The notes beneath the pieces were generated by a model. That model had not been told where the DNA came from. It was given only the letters and a program-made list of their open reading frames with translations, and made no database searches. Both the position numbers and the translations under genes were made by a program. Positions 20,187 to 31,099 of a DNA stretch of 64,000 nucleotides are shown piece after piece. The stretch is from NCBI RefSeq assembly GCF_000350225.1, contig NW_005179373.1, positions 310,001 to 374,000 of the forward strand. The letters run 5' to 3'. This DNA comes from Chondrus crispus. Its lineage: Eukaryota > Rhodophyta > Florideophyceae > Gigartinales > Gigartinaceae. Within the stretch, counting starts at the first letter, position 1. Each line of letters starts with the position of its first letter.

Positions 20187-23100
20187 ATGGTAATGGGCAC
20201 TTGTGGCCATCGCCAGCGGGCATGCCAACTATGCCGGAATTGCCCCCGCTGTCCTTCCGGTACCTGCCGAGGACCTCTAAGAGGTCGCGGCAGGCCGCCG
20301 AAGCAGCAAATTCAAAGTCGACGTCGTGCCTCCGCCGCCGCACGAACCGAAATTCGACAACAAGCACAAGCTTCATTTCGCCAAGCTCGAGAAAATATTT
20401 CTAAGTTGGACGTTAGAACAGTCGCATCTATTCTTACTACTCTGGGAATAAATCGCCGTGAGACCAAATTTTTGTTACCTGCAAGTCGCACGTTGACTTC
20501 AACGCTTACAGACATCACACTTCAAGAAAGAAGCAAACTCCACGTTGTGATGGTTAAATGTTTGGCGGCTCTTTCACGAGCCTTTCTTCCGAGTGACTCT
20601 GAGAACCTTTTCCGGTCTTTTATGGAGCAAAATGTGCAAAACTCTAAACTTCAGGGCGCCATTTCTGATGGGATCAAAGCTGCTAATAATGGCTCTATTG
20701 AGAAAAAGACGCTTCAGGCAGTTTTGTGTTCTTCTGTGAGCGGGGCGGAATTCCATCGCGTTCTACAAGCTGATGATTCTAAAATAAGAACGAAGGAATC
20801 TCGCGTGTCGGATCCAGAAGAGCCCCACGGTGTAGAAATTGAACCAGAAAAGCCTGAATTTGAGGGACATGGCTTTTCTGGGAAGAACCAAAGTGATGCT
20901 GTTCAGCCGCCAAGCGTCCTTAAGGCAGTGATGAAACCTAGCTACGATGTTACACATGTTAATGAGAAGGAGACGTACCAACACTTTACCTATAGGTAAA
21001 GTGTCAAGTGCCACATCACGCATGGCTGCCCATATATGGGTAGCCACGTGAATTCACGTGTCCTGGTGATATTGATAATCTGTTTAGGTGTCGTGTGCAG
21101 GGCTGGGTATTGGACGGAGAAGGCGAGAGAGGGACTGCTACAGGTCATAATTGTTCTCATTGTAATGCCTGCGTCCATAGCTTGTGCTGCCAAAAAGTAC
21201 TCAAACTGAGCGTTGAAGATGCTGACGACCCTCTTTATTGCACCGAATGCTTTGAAGTCTTCACAACCTCGAACACACAAGGCAGTCAAAAAGAGGACCT
21301 TGAAAATCGTGAGGGCAAAGGAGCTTCTGATGCCGTAAATAGGAAATGAACCACTGCCCATTTAGAAAACCTCGACCAAACGGCAAAAAAGAAAGCCAGA
21401 AGTGGCGCAGTGGCAAGATTATTTTAGAGAGCCAGGAAAGATTGGGATCATTTACTGTGTGCTGGAGCACTACCCGTGGTCGTTCATACCAAAGCGAATC
21501 GCCACGGGGACGTTATAAGTCAGGCTTTGAGGTTTCTGTTTCGTCCAGAAAACGTGCAGTTGCTTTTCTGGGGTACGAAACGGTTGAGGTTGGACAACGA
21601 ATGGGTGGAGTTTCCGGCTGTAATGAGGCGCAAAACGAACGAAAAGATTTATGCTGACTACACTTCCTGGTTTTATGATACCAGACAGAATAATACCGGG
21701 GAAAGGCCATTGAGTCGTTCCGTTTTTTTGCAAATGTCTGACAGTTTGACTCGCACGCAGCAGAAGAGAAAATCGGCTGTAGACTACGTCCTCGGCGCAC
21801 TCGTTTACGACAGCCTTCGCACACTCCGAGAGATAATCTGTGCTGAAGGGAGTGAAGCAGAGAGGGAAAAGCTCAAAGCTCAGTCAGATGCCATCGAAGA
21901 GTTCCTGAAATTCACGTACCTAAACCACATTGACTTAGACTCTGATCCGTTTCATGACAGCTCTTTTGCTCTAGAGCCGCAGGAGAATAGCAGAGATTTA
22001 ATTGGACCTCTTGAGAGCTCGCGACAGAGTGAATGTGCAGCCTGCATGGCTCCTTTTCAGGTGATCTCGAATGTCAAGCAGGCACTGCATGCGCCGAAAG
22101 CGGACATAATAGAGGCCCTCGACGAGGTAGAGAACAAAGTGATGCTGTACTTAGGTCACCAGCAGAGATGCAAAAACCAGGAACAGCGAATCGCTGAACT
22201 TTTTGAGGGTCTTTCTCGGGACCGGTCGAAGTGCAAAGCTGTAATACTCGTCGATTACAAAATGAAGTTCGAACCTATACGTTACAGGGAGAAGACGACG
22301 GAATTCTTTGGAAAAAAGGGCATATCTTGGCACGGGGCAGTTATATTTTACTGTGACTCGGTCGAGCAACAAGCCTCTACAGACTCATACGAAGTACATA
22401 CTATGCTTCTAGATCACGTCATCAGTAACGACATGAAGCAAGACAGAGTGGCAATATGCAATCTCTTGGGCGCCATTCTATCCCGGTTAGTCATTGAAAT
22501 TCCCACGATCAAGTCCTTCACGCTCCTATCGGACAATGCTAGGTGTTATCAGAACGACTTAGTACCTGTGATGGGTCCTTTTATCTCGAGAAAACATGGC
22601 ATAGTTATGAGTGGTTTTGTGCATTCCGAGACACAAAGAGGGAAAAGCCTTGTGGATGCACACTTTGCATTATCAATGATGCACATAAACAGGTTCTGTA
22701 ATGCAACGATATAGTTCGTGCCTTAAACAGCTTCGGTGGAGTTGCAAACTGCACTGCAGAGTTAGTATGCATTCATCGAAAATATTCGAATATGAAAGAA
22801 TGGATTGATGCACAAAGTAATGGGAAGCTGGCGAAATTAGGACGTGTGAACGAGGTTATCTATTCCAACTTTAGTGGAAACGAAGTGAATGCGGGATGCC
22901 ATAAACTTTCCAATCGTCAGTCAATTCCATACGTGTTCGGTCAAAAATACTCGAGGAAGCAGACAGTAGTTGGCCCTGGGGAAGCTAACTGTACGGAAGA
23001 GGAAGGACAAGAGGATATTGATACAGAGGATGACAATCTTGCCCCCGATACTGAAGAAGTAGCTTTGCCGGAGTCCGTGTCATACAAAAGTAACATGACA

Positions 23101-23769
23101 GGAGTTACTGTATACACTATGGCACATATCAGATTACTTTTTCGCAAGAGGAGAAGAAGAGGAAACATAAATTACATAGAAGAAGCTGAGAATGAGCTCC
23201 GCAATGAGCCGCAAAGCGACACCAGTGATGCAGAGGAGGCACAATTAGATGAAATTATGCTACAGTGCACGAAGTGTGGCAAATTCTATCGACGGACCAA
23301 AGCACTCGATGCACATTACTTGATATGTACTGGAGCTGTGGGGTCCCAATCTGTTCTTTTTCGAGCGATAAGGATGGCACTCAGTATTCTCAACACGTCT
23401 GACATTGGGACATATGTCTCCAAAGACATACACCCTGCCTTCGTTGGTCTGCAGATTGAGGAAAGCACTAGAACCGCCTGTCGCATATTATCTCGATGGG
23501 CTGGAAGGCCGTTGCATGGAAGCACGCTTGGAGCCAATACTTTGTCATTGTATCGAACGGAACTCACAGGATGGTTTGATGACGGGGACCAAGAGGGAGG
23601 ACGCAAAATGAGCGCGAGCCCGATGATCCAAAAACTAAAAACCATGTATCCAGGACGATATAACATACCCGCAGAGCAGAAATTCATTGCGTTTATCAGT
23701 AGTTTGGTAAGGAAAGAAAAGAAAGTCAAGTCTCACAACGCGTTCAGAAATGAGAGACAAGCTGCCGTC
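20187..23769 (+). pseudogene. Zinc-finger DDE transposase X, frameshifted and truncated by an LTR
   Basis: ATG 20187 opens a Cys-rich start (CGHRQRACQLCRNCPRC) and a GRGRPPK hook. A 92-bp intron (20996-21087, GTAAAG...TTTAG) joins YQHFTYR to CRVQGWVL and a PHD-like finger (CSHCNACVHSLCC, LYCTECF). The catalytic region follows: VDYKMKF (first Asp), FFGKKGISWHGAV, LLSDNARCYQN (second Asp), then SETQRGKSLVDAHFA (a Glu and an Asp, either possibly the third acid). A C2H2 finger (CTKCGKFYRRTKALDAHYLIC) lies near 23270. Frameshifts occur near 21510 and 22712, and the stretch 21349-21430 is unclear. The reading frame is cut at 23769 by the 5' LTR of E1. I recognise a transposase design but not a named superfamily. 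Confidence 0.65.
20996..21087 (+). other. Predicted spliceosomal intron in transposase X
   Basis: GT-AG intron of 92 bp, phase 2. Splicing rebuilds an Arg codon and brings a Cys-containing segment (CRVQGW) in frame with the downstream zinc finger. The unspliced frame stops at 20997-20999. Confidence 0.6.
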
Positions 23770-24440
23770 TGTAGTATAATGACCGGCGCGAGCGCGCGGA
23801 GGTCACCGGACGGCCGTATACGGTATACACGTGGGCGGCTGTGCCCACGTGTAGCGAGCGCGCGCGCATGCCGAGCGGTCGTAATCTGGCGTACGTGTAC
23901 AGTAGTGCACGTGTCGTCCGAGCGGTAGTCTACGCGTGTTACGTGTGCGCGTTAGCACACGTGTCGTCCGTGCGGTAGTCTGTAAGCAACACGCGTGTAC
24001 AGTAGTGCACACGTGTAGTAGCAGCGTCCGTGCGGTAGTAGCAATTATGGCGCTAGTTTTTTAATTGTGTACAGTACCCGGTACGCACTAGGCGGCAGGT
24101 ACTGTACTACTGTACTGGGACAGGTGTCCGAGGCGTCCCTCTGCGGGGTTAAGACCTGGCACCCGTCCCCACCAGTAAACGGGGGCAAGCTCGCCCCCGT
24201 CCCTTTTGCGCCTACGTACGTCCGTTTTCGGTTGTCTATCGCGCGCGCTGGCTTCTAACCCGTTACCGGTCGCTCCTGTTCACGCACCACGGGGCGACTG
24301 CGCGTAACCGGCCAGTGAGCCACTCCCTTTTCGCGAGCTCGTCCGATCGGTTCAATTAGCGCGTCGCGTCCGCGCCGCGTGCCCCCTCTCTAAAGCCTCC
24401 GCCTCTCACCCAACCCAAGGCGGAGAGGAGTTATCCCACA
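23770..24440 (+). repeat. Probable 5' LTR of E1
   Basis: It begins TGTAGTATAATGACC, sharing its first ten bases with the E2 LTR read on the minus strand, and ends ...CCCACA at 24440, two bases before a TGG primer-binding site. Only one copy is present, so the boundaries rest on TG...CA and the adjoining site. The interior is rich in CACGTG/GTGTAC motifs. Confidence 0.55.
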
Positions 24441-24442
24441 TT

Positions 24443-24460
24443 TGGTACTCTTGTGGAGGG
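24443..24460 (+). other. Probable tRNA primer-binding site of E1
   Basis: TGGTACTCTTGTGG starts two bases after the LTR end. The TGG would pair with a tRNA CCA terminus. Confidence 0.5.
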
Positions 24461-24568
24461 CTTAACTCTCGAGGTTGAGCCGCACGCGTGGTCGCTCGAT
24501 CGCGCGCAGAACCGTACGGACGGAAAAGGTTGAGAAATCACCGCGTCGATCGCGAAGCGTATTCGACG

Positions 24569-27118
24569 ATGAACCGACCGGAAGAAGGGGGAGACTCCGC
24601 CTCCGGGCGTCTGAGCACCCGCAGTGGCAGTGGCGCACCGCGCCCCCGGGTGGAAAACCCGGAAGCCCTGCTGCGACCGCCACCGCGACCGGGCCGCACG
24701 CGAGCGTCGGCATCGGATGTTACGCCGGCCGTGTCGGCAGGCACCGAGAATCGCGTCCAATGGATGGTCGACGCGATTCAGCCGCGCATCCAGGCCTGGG
24801 TCGAGGAGTTCCTCGCTACGGAACTCCCCCAGGTAGCGCGCGTATGCCTCGACCGAACGGTGCCCGCGCTCGTGGACGCGCACGTACGCAGCGCGATACC
24901 ACCGCTTTTGGACGAACTTCTACCCGCTCAAGTCCAATGCGAGGTGGTGACCGCGCTCACCACTGTGGATGAAGAATCCCCGTCCGGTACGGCTCTAAAG
25001 GGAGCGATCAGCTCCGCCGTGGCCAATCGTCTGGCCACGACCTTCGCCGGAGCAGGAGTCGACGCACGCGAGCAGCGCGACTCAACCGCTCCGGATCCTA
25101 CTCTAACGCACGCTGAACCGATCGGCGCCGCACCCGGGATCGGTACAATGGCCCCTCACCCGGAGGGTAAGACCATTTACCTCCCACCAATTTATGGTGC
25201 TACAGGAGGGCCCACAGAAAATGGCCCTCCCGTACTCGCCGATACGGCTGGCCCCCGCGGGACAGGAAACCGCCTGGGGCGCTTCGCGACAGAAAAGCGA
25301 CAGCCGTATCGGTCGAGCAGAAGAAGCGCACCCGGCGCTCAAGGCTACACCTCGGAGGGTACAGAAAACCCCTCCGAAGAAGAAGACACAAGACGTCGCC
25401 ACAGGGCGACGCGCAAGAACCGCGACGGACGCTACGCGCGATACTGCGATGCCGGAGGGGTCGGTTACCCCTCCGATGATAACCGCCACGGACGCTACGC
25501 GCGATACCGCGATGCCGGAGGGGTCGGTTACCCCTCCGATGATATCCGCGAAGGACGCTATACGCGATACCGCGATGCCGGAGGAGGTGGATACCCCTCC
25601 GATGATGAGGACACCGAGTCGGACGGATCGCGCAGAAGCGACCGCAGAGGCCGCAATGCGCGCGACCGACGTCGGTTCCGGCGAGAAGACTCCGATCCGG
25701 AGGGCTACAGTAGCCCCGGCGGAGAAGGAGACCGCCATCGCAGGGGCAGAGACCGCCGGTCTGCCCCGAGGCGGGATCCGAAACGGTTGCCGGTGATCAG
25801 GCCGCTGAACGACCTGTTCACCAAGGCCGTCGACTACCGCACGTATAGGCTGGAAAATCGCAGCGCGCGCTACGACGCGAGTACCGCGCGGCGAGTTAAC
25901 CGATATCGGAAGAAGTTGGACGTCCAGCTGAAAGCCCACACGTTCGGTGGTCAAGATCCAATCGCGGTGCTAGGATTTCTCGCGCGCTTCAAGATGGCCT
26001 GCGACCACAACGGGGTCAGCGAAGGCGCGGCCGTATGGTGTTTCCAGTCCTATGTGACTGGGCAGGCTCACGCCCTGCTCCAGTCCAGGCTACACGGGAA
26101 CACCATGGCGGTCGATGCGGAGCAGCGCGATATGCTCGAAACCTACGCGGAAGTTGTTAACTTTTTATTGCGCACGTACGCGACTGACGAAGTTATTTCC
26201 GAAGCGGTCGGTGATGTCACCTCCTTCCGTCAGAGCTCTCATATGACGGAGGAGGTGTACAGTAACCAGTTGTGGGACAAGGCGTTGCGCTGCGGAACCG
26301 TATTTTCGGACAGGCGCTTGAAGTCCCTTTTCGTGGAGGGACTTCTGCCAGTGACGTGCGCGCAGGTGCGGAATTATCTCGCGATGCATCCGGGCGTGGA
26401 CTACCAAGCGGTGGCACGCTACGCCCAAGCGATAGGCGAGACGCACCGCTCGGCCCGAAGACAGGCGACCTCGCTCGCGTCGCCTCAAGCACCGTCCGAT
26501 TCGGTGAGAAGATTCACGCGCAACGCGCGGACAAGGCCCGTGCTGTCGGTCGAGTCCCTGTCTGAACTCCCGACAGCGCGCAGAACCGAAACGGAGGAGA
26601 TACTGGCGGTGACGGGCCAGTCGGCGACGCCGAGCTCGCTTAGCTCGCCGCCGACTAGCGACCATCCGTCACCTGCCTCGTCCCCGGCGGGCGCGCCGAT
26701 GGCGCCCGCCCACCACGGTGACGCGCGCGCACATCCGTACGGAAGGCCAGTACAGAACCAGCGGGTCCGGTTCTTCAACCAAGGATTACCTGGACCCCCG
26801 CCGTGTCGGTTCTGTCTGGACCTGACCCACCGACAGGAGCAATGTCCTGTGGTGGCGGATAGCGCGCTGCGTTCGAAGCTTTTGCAGGCCCGCGAGGTCA
26901 ATTATCAAAAGCTTCGGATCCGTCAAGGTCTCCGCCCGGGTTCGCCGTTCGAGCGCCAACCGCCGACCGCGTGGCGAAATTCGCGTGCGCAGGCTCCCAC
27001 GGGCATCAACGTGGTCGAGCCGCGCGAGGCCGTCCAATCGAAAGAACCCGCGCTACCGCTGACGGACGAGGGGCCCGAGGACCTTGGGTTGACGGGGGAA
27101 GCCGGGGAGGACGCGTAG
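24569..27118 (+). CDS. E1 gag polyprotein
   Basis: From ATG 24569 (MNRPEEGGDS) this gives about 849 residues. The N-terminal half is acidic to Arg-rich and disordered-looking and carries three 63-bp repeats (25421-25606). A gag core follows around 25800-26450 (FGGQDPIAVLGFLARFKMAC ... AVWCFQSYVTGQ). Near the C-terminus a canonical CX2CX4HX4C zinc knuckle (CRFCLDLTHRQEQC) would bind RNA. It ends at TAG 27116-27118, about 160 bp before the protease frame. A GTG-initiated extension upstream to 24488 is open but unlikely. The frame is intact, although the element is truncated. Confidence 0.85.
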   Translation: MNRPEEGGDSASGRLSTRSGSGAPRPRVENPEALLRPPPRPGRTRASASDVTPAVSAGTENRVQWMVDAIQPRIQAWVEEFLATELPQVARVCLDRTVPALVDAHVRSAIPPLLDELLPAQVQCEVVTALTTVDEESPSGTALKGAISSAVANRLATTFAGAGVDAREQRDSTAPDPTLTHAEPIGAAPGIGTMAPHPEGKTIYLPPIYGATGGPTENGPPVLADTAGPRGTGNRLGRFATEKRQPYRSSRRSAPGAQGYTSEGTENPSEEEDTRRRHRATRKNRDGRYARYCDAGGVGYPSDDNRHGRYARYRDAGGVGYPSDDIREGRYTRYRDAGGGGYPSDDEDTESDGSRRSDRRGRNARDRRRFRREDSDPEGYSSPGGEGDRHRRGRDRRSAPRRDPKRLPVIRPLNDLFTKAVDYRTYRLENRSARYDASTARRVNRYRKKLDVQLKAHTFGGQDPIAVLGFLARFKMACDHNGVSEGAAVWCFQSYVTGQAHALLQSRLHGNTMAVDAEQRDMLETYAEVVNFLLRTYATDEVISEAVGDVTSFRQSSHMTEEVYSNQLWDKALRCGTVFSDRRLKSLFVEGLLPVTCAQVRNYLAMHPGVDYQAVARYAQAIGETHRSARRQATSLASPQAPSDSVRRFTRNARTRPVLSVESLSELPTARRTETEEILAVTGQSATPSSLSSPPTSDHPSPASSPAGAPMAPAHHGDARAHPYGRPVQNQRVRFFNQGLPGPPPCRFCLDLTHRQEQCPVVADSALRSKLLQAREVNYQKLRIRQGLRPGSPFERQPPTAWRNSRAQAPTGINVVEPREAVQSKEPALPLTDEGPEDLGLTGEAGEDA
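25421..25606 (+). repeat. Three tandem 63-bp coding repeats in E1 gag
   Basis: Each unit encodes a variant of GRYARYRDAGGVGYPSDD. The three copies differ at a few positions. The array is in frame and adds a Tyr/Arg-rich, flexible segment. Confidence 0.9.
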
Positions 27119-27279
27119 AGGCGTCGACGATCCTCCCCGTGCCAAGCCTCAATAAACAAGGCACCCCGTCGACCGCTTCGGTACGCGCGCCATCGCAGAG
27201 CTGAACGGACGAAGCGGCAATTTGCTTCTTCAAGAAGCAAAATTATAAGGTCACCGCAACGGTCGGACAACGACGCGCG

Positions 27280-28880
27280 ATGATGCGCGCCATCACGCCG
27301 GTTCTAGATTCGGGCGCCGGCCCGAATCTAATCCACCTGCCCTGTGTGGCAGAACCGTGGCGCGCTGCCATCCAGTCCGCGCGGAGCCCGCCGCTCATCG
27401 ACGCTTCGAATAGGTCGATGAAGGCCCTCGGCGAGCTCAAACTGTACGTCCGGATTGGTGAGTTCGTCGCGCGCGTGCCGTTCTTGGTCGTCACCAACCT
27501 CGCTGTGGACTGTATCCTCGGAACCACGTTCCTGGATCGCCACGTGAAGGCGATCCTGCCACCGCAGAGGAAGGTGCTGTTCCATCATGCGCCGTCCGTA
27601 GCGCTGACGGGAGTCACACCCTCGAGGCACGACCGCAAGATGGCCTCGAGGGGACCGTCGCAGCAGCTCCCGCAGGAGGAAAATTCGGCCGACCGGAAGC
27701 GCGCGCAGTTCCCGACGAACGTACCGTCACGGAAAATTCGCGTGGTCAAGGGGGTCACGATACCCCCGATGACCCAAGCGATGGTACGCGTCGCAACAAC
27801 GGTTGGGGGGCTTTGCTTCCTGCAAAACCACCCCAAAACGGCGCATAAGAATTTATGCCTGATGGCCCAGGGGGTCATGGACCTCTTCCCGGGCGAGCCG
27901 TTTACGGTGCTTGTTAGCAACTTCGGAAGCCGCGCGGCCCACGTCCCCAAGCATACCGTTGTTGGTCTCGCGTTGCCATCCCCCACACACATCCTGACAC
28001 TTGGCGTGCCGGTCCCCGGAGAGGCCGACGCTAAGGAAGGGGGAGGGAACAAAAATAATTCCTCGACCGCTACGGAGGAATAGGCGCGACGCGAACAACC
28101 AGTTACGGACGATAGCAGAAGACAATCCTCCACCGCTACGGAAGGATACGCGCGTCGCAAAGAATCCGCTACGGACGAAGGCAGGATTAATCCCCCACCC
28201 GCAGGGGAATGCGCGCGACGAGAAGGACCCGTTACGGACGATGGCAGAATTAAATCTACCACCGCTACGGGAGGAGGCGCGCGACGCGAAGAACCGGAAA
28301 CGGACGACGCCCACAGTGGCAATCCCGCTAACGCGGATGAGCGGACCGATACGGACGCGGAGAAGACCCGCTCGTGGGAAGAAGACGTCCATATCGGTGC
28401 AGAAGACAGTACCGTCCGGTCGGAAATTATGGACATGCTGTCCGAGTTCAAGGACATGTGGTCCGGCCACTTGGGTAAGATCGATGCTACGAAGCATCGC
28501 ATCGAGCTGAAGCCCGGTGCGAAGCCGATCTACCAAGCACCCTACCGAGCCGGACCCATCGCGCGCGAGAAGGAGAAGAAGGAAATCGACCGCATGCTGC
28601 GCGCGGGAGTCATCGAACCGACATCGGCCGAGTGGGCGAGCCCCGTGGTCTTCGTCCCTAAAAAGGACGGGACCATGCGGTTCTGCGTGGACTATCGCAA
28701 GCTAAACGCCGTTACGGTTCGCGACTCCTACCCACTACCGCGCATGGACGAATGTATCGACTCGCTCGGCGATGCCACTGTCTTTACCACGCTAGACTGT
28801 AATAGCGGGTATTGGCAGGTGGAGATCGCCGAGGAGGACCGCGATAAAACAACGTTCGCGTCGCATTCGGGCCTCTACCG
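27280..28880 (+). pseudogene. E1 pol: protease and truncated reverse transcriptase
   Basis: The frame opens with retropepsin: VLDSGAGPNLI (catalytic Asp near 27310) and CILGTTFLDRHVKAI. A charged linker follows, and a TAG at 28081-28083 interrupts it; the same frame then continues without a stop. RT begins around 28490 (HRIELKPGAKPIYQAPYRAG), with SPVVFVPKKDGTMRFCVDY, LPRMDECIDSLGD and TTLDCNSGYWQ. The frame is cut at 28880 by the E2 LTR, before the YxDD box. No RNase H or integrase of E1 remains. The single in-frame stop could be a mutation; suppression is possible in retroelements but unproven here. Confidence 0.85.
28045..28300 (+). repeat. 63-66-bp tandem repeats in E1 protease-RT linker
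   Basis: About four degenerate units encode variants of ARREQPVTDDSRRQSSTATE. The first unit contains the in-frame TAG. The unit length resembles that of the gag repeats, but the sequence is unrelated. Confidence 0.75.
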
Positions 28881-29581
28881 TGTAGCATAAACACCCCCAG
28901 ACGACTGGAGGTGTATGCGCAGTTCGACCTGTAGACCCCGGATCGGAGAAGGGGTGAAGCGGGCCAACCAGCTCCGGAACCGGGCTCGGGCCCTGGTAGC
29001 GGTGGTAGAGCGGGGGCGAGCAGGGACGCGCGCACGCACGAGCGGATCGACGCCTCGACGCCCCGGAGCAGCACTGGGTGACGTACCAGTGCTGACGGGC
29101 GGAGGCGGTTCCGTGCTCGCTCGCGTGCTGCCCGTCCACTCCGGCTCGGCTCCGACTAAACGCGCGCGAAGAGCGAAGGCGACGTTTAGAATAAGCTGGG
29201 TGCACTGACCTTGGCGGTCGGTTGAGGACAAGCCCGTGCTTGTCCCCTTCCGCCGCCGTCGGTCCGCTCCATATTTAATATACAAAACACTCTATCATAA
29301 CACTACAGTACCGTGGTACTGTAGTGGGCTACTGTAGTGCAGGTCGGCCTGCACTGTAATACTGTCAGCTATGTCGAGGCTGACAGTACACGTATCACTC
29401 GTGGTGCGTGCGCGCTTCGTTCGCGCGCTGTACACGTGTGCACGTGTATGCGCAAGTCCCTTGTCCCCGTGGTGTACACGTGGACACGCGCGGTGGTACT
29501 GTAGAGCTCGACGCTCTACAGTAGCTGATCTAGTTCTTGATCTAATCTAATTTAAACCCCCAGGGGGGGGGTTATACTACA
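28881..29581 (-). repeat. 3' LTR of E2
   Basis: On the plus strand it starts TGTAGCATAAACACCCCCAG and ends GGGTTATACTACA, giving TGTAG/CTACA terminal inverted bases. It is 701 bp, near identical to 42390-43090, and interrupts the RT of E1. Confidence 0.95.
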
Positions 29582-29596
29582 CCGCCCCCCCCTCAA
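29582..29596 (-). other. Polypurine tract of E2
   Basis: The minus strand reads TTGAGGGGGGGGCGG immediately before the 3' LTR, the expected place for plus-strand priming. The preceding bases repeat the last codons of pol. Confidence 0.85.
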
Positions 29597-29641
29597 GGCT
29601 GAACGTCCGCGGTCAGCGCTCTCGGGCTTGTAGAGGCGACC

Positions 29642-31099
29642 ATGTCGGATCCCCCCCTTGCAGTCCTAGACTTGACCAGGATTCCACCTGACCCGTCCCC
29701 CTCATCGCGCGTATTCCACCTCTCCGCTATCCCCACGGCCGCGCTCTCCCTGCACTGCTCTCTCCCTCGCCGCCCTCTCGCTCCCTCGCGAGTGGGGGCT
29801 TCTCGTTCCTTTCTTTCTGGCCCTGACCATTCTCGCCACACCACTGTGGTTGTCCCCCTGTTCGTGGGGTGTCTCGCCGTCCGGGTCGGTATGCCGACCT
29901 CCATCGAGGGTCCTACCTCCGGCCCCGTGGCCGCCGTACCGGAGCCTCCGTGCTCCTCGCCGCCTCCCTCTAGGGCCCCTGGTCCCTGCCGGCCGACCGT
30001 CGCTGGCTTCGTGCCCCCAGAGGGGCGTATCACGAGGCAACCCGGCGCGGTCGTGCGCCCGTGGTCCACAGATCAGCCGTTCCAGAGGGTTCGCGGCTCC
30101 CGTGAGTCGACGTCGTCCGTCGAGATCGTTCCCGCCTCATGCAGTCGACCTGCCATCTCGTTGTCGCCTTCTGTTGACGAACCAGTGACGCAGCGAGCCG
30201 GCTTGCTGCGTCAGGGGTCGGTGGGAGTGCAGTCGCCGCCGCCGCTTCGTACTGTACGGCCCGGCGAGGGCTCGGGTGGCACCCCTTCAGAGTGGTTCGG
30301 CGTCCCACTTGAACGATCGACGCCGCTCCCTCTCGACCGCCTGAAGTTCACCTGGTGTCGTTATGCCCGCTCGGGGGTTACCGTCGGGGAACTGCTAGCG
30401 CGTGAGACCCTCCGCCCGGACTTGCTACGTGTACGCAAGGTCTATGAGGCGGGTCGGGGGGAGGAAGCCTCCCTCGTGTTGGGGCGTCTCCTCGCGGAGG
30501 GGGACGGGGCGGCCTACCAGATCCCTACTGCGATCGTCGGCGATCGCACCTTTGCTTATAGCTTGGCCGAGGTAGAGTACGTTGATCGGATGGCGTATTA
30601 CCTTATTAACCGTGGGTCGTCGCCCTCTCGTGAGTTCGTCCTGTCCATGGTCGCGGGACTGTACGTAAGCCCCCGTCCCTTCGCCTACTCAAAAACACGC
30701 GTCGCCTTGCAGAAGTCAGCTTGTTCGCTTATGAGGCTACACCGCGTGGCCATTGCTCCCCACGATTGGGCAGCCTATAGGCATTCCGGAGAAGCGGACG
30801 GCCGCGTCTTCCGGTCGGCCGTCTTCGAGGACGGTCTCTTTCCAAGCGATTTTCCGTTACTCCCCACCGTGGTAGGGGAGTCACTCCCCTCGTTGGGAGT
30901 GCATCCCCTACTTCCGTACGTCTTAAAACACTTTGGGGTGGCGTGTACTGATCCGACCCACCCCGCACACGGCGCCCTGATGTACAACGTGGAGAGGGAA
31001 TGGGCATGGGCACTCGGCAACGCTTTCATGAACGAAGTATCGATCCATGGCCGGGTGTTCGTCCAGCCCATCAGCGTATTAGCCCACCTGGGGGGGTAG
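29642..31099 (+). CDS. Antisense accessory frame 1 in E2, unknown protein
   Basis: A 485-residue frame on the strand opposite to gag-pol, between pol and the 3' LTR. The first 230 residues are Pro/Ser/Arg-rich and low in complexity. The rest is protein-like (LKFTWCRYARSGVTVGELLA ... DRMAYYLINRGSSPSREFVL) with predicted helices. No catalytic motif or known domain is visible. ATG 29642 is the first in frame. The stop UAG at 31097-31099 follows seven G residues, and a second long frame continues in -1. Antisense frames in this position are known from plant gypsy elements such as Grande and Ogre; any homology to those is untested. It could be captured host sequence. Confidence 0.6.
   Translation: MSDPPLAVLDLTRIPPDPSPSSRVFHLSAIPTAALSLHCSLPRRPLAPSRVGASRSFLSGPDHSRHTTVVVPLFVGCLAVRVGMPTSIEGPTSGPVAAVPEPPCSSPPPSRAPGPCRPTVAGFVPPEGRITRQPGAVVRPWSTDQPFQRVRGSRESTSSVEIVPASCSRPAISLSPSVDEPVTQRAGLLRQGSVGVQSPPPLRTVRPGEGSGGTPSEWFGVPLERSTPLPLDRLKFTWCRYARSGVTVGELLARETLRPDLLRVRKVYEAGRGEEASLVLGRLLAEGDGAAYQIPTAIVGDRTFAYSLAEVEYVDRMAYYLINRGSSPSREFVLSMVAGLYVSPRPFAYSKTRVALQKSACSLMRLHRVAIAPHDWAAYRHSGEADGRVFRSAVFEDGLFPSDFPLLPTVVGESLPSLGVHPLLPYVLKHFGVACTDPTHPAHGALMYNVEREWAWALGNAFMNEVSIHGRVFVQPISVLAHLGG

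Larger units (their letters stand above)
23770..28880 (+). mobile_element. Ty3/gypsy element E1, 5' half only
   Basis: A plus-strand element with 5' LTR, primer-binding site, gag, protease and the start of reverse transcriptase. It is cut inside RT at 28880 by the LTR of E2. No continuation of its RT is found to the right of E2 (43091 onward), and no second copy of its LTR occurs in the window, so its 3' half was lost. GC-rich, and related to E2 in RT. Confidence 0.85.

Noticed and set aside
23770..23928. C-terminal tail of transposase X reading ...TGASARRSPDGRIRY
   Set aside because: This part is translated LTR sequence of E1, not the original protein.
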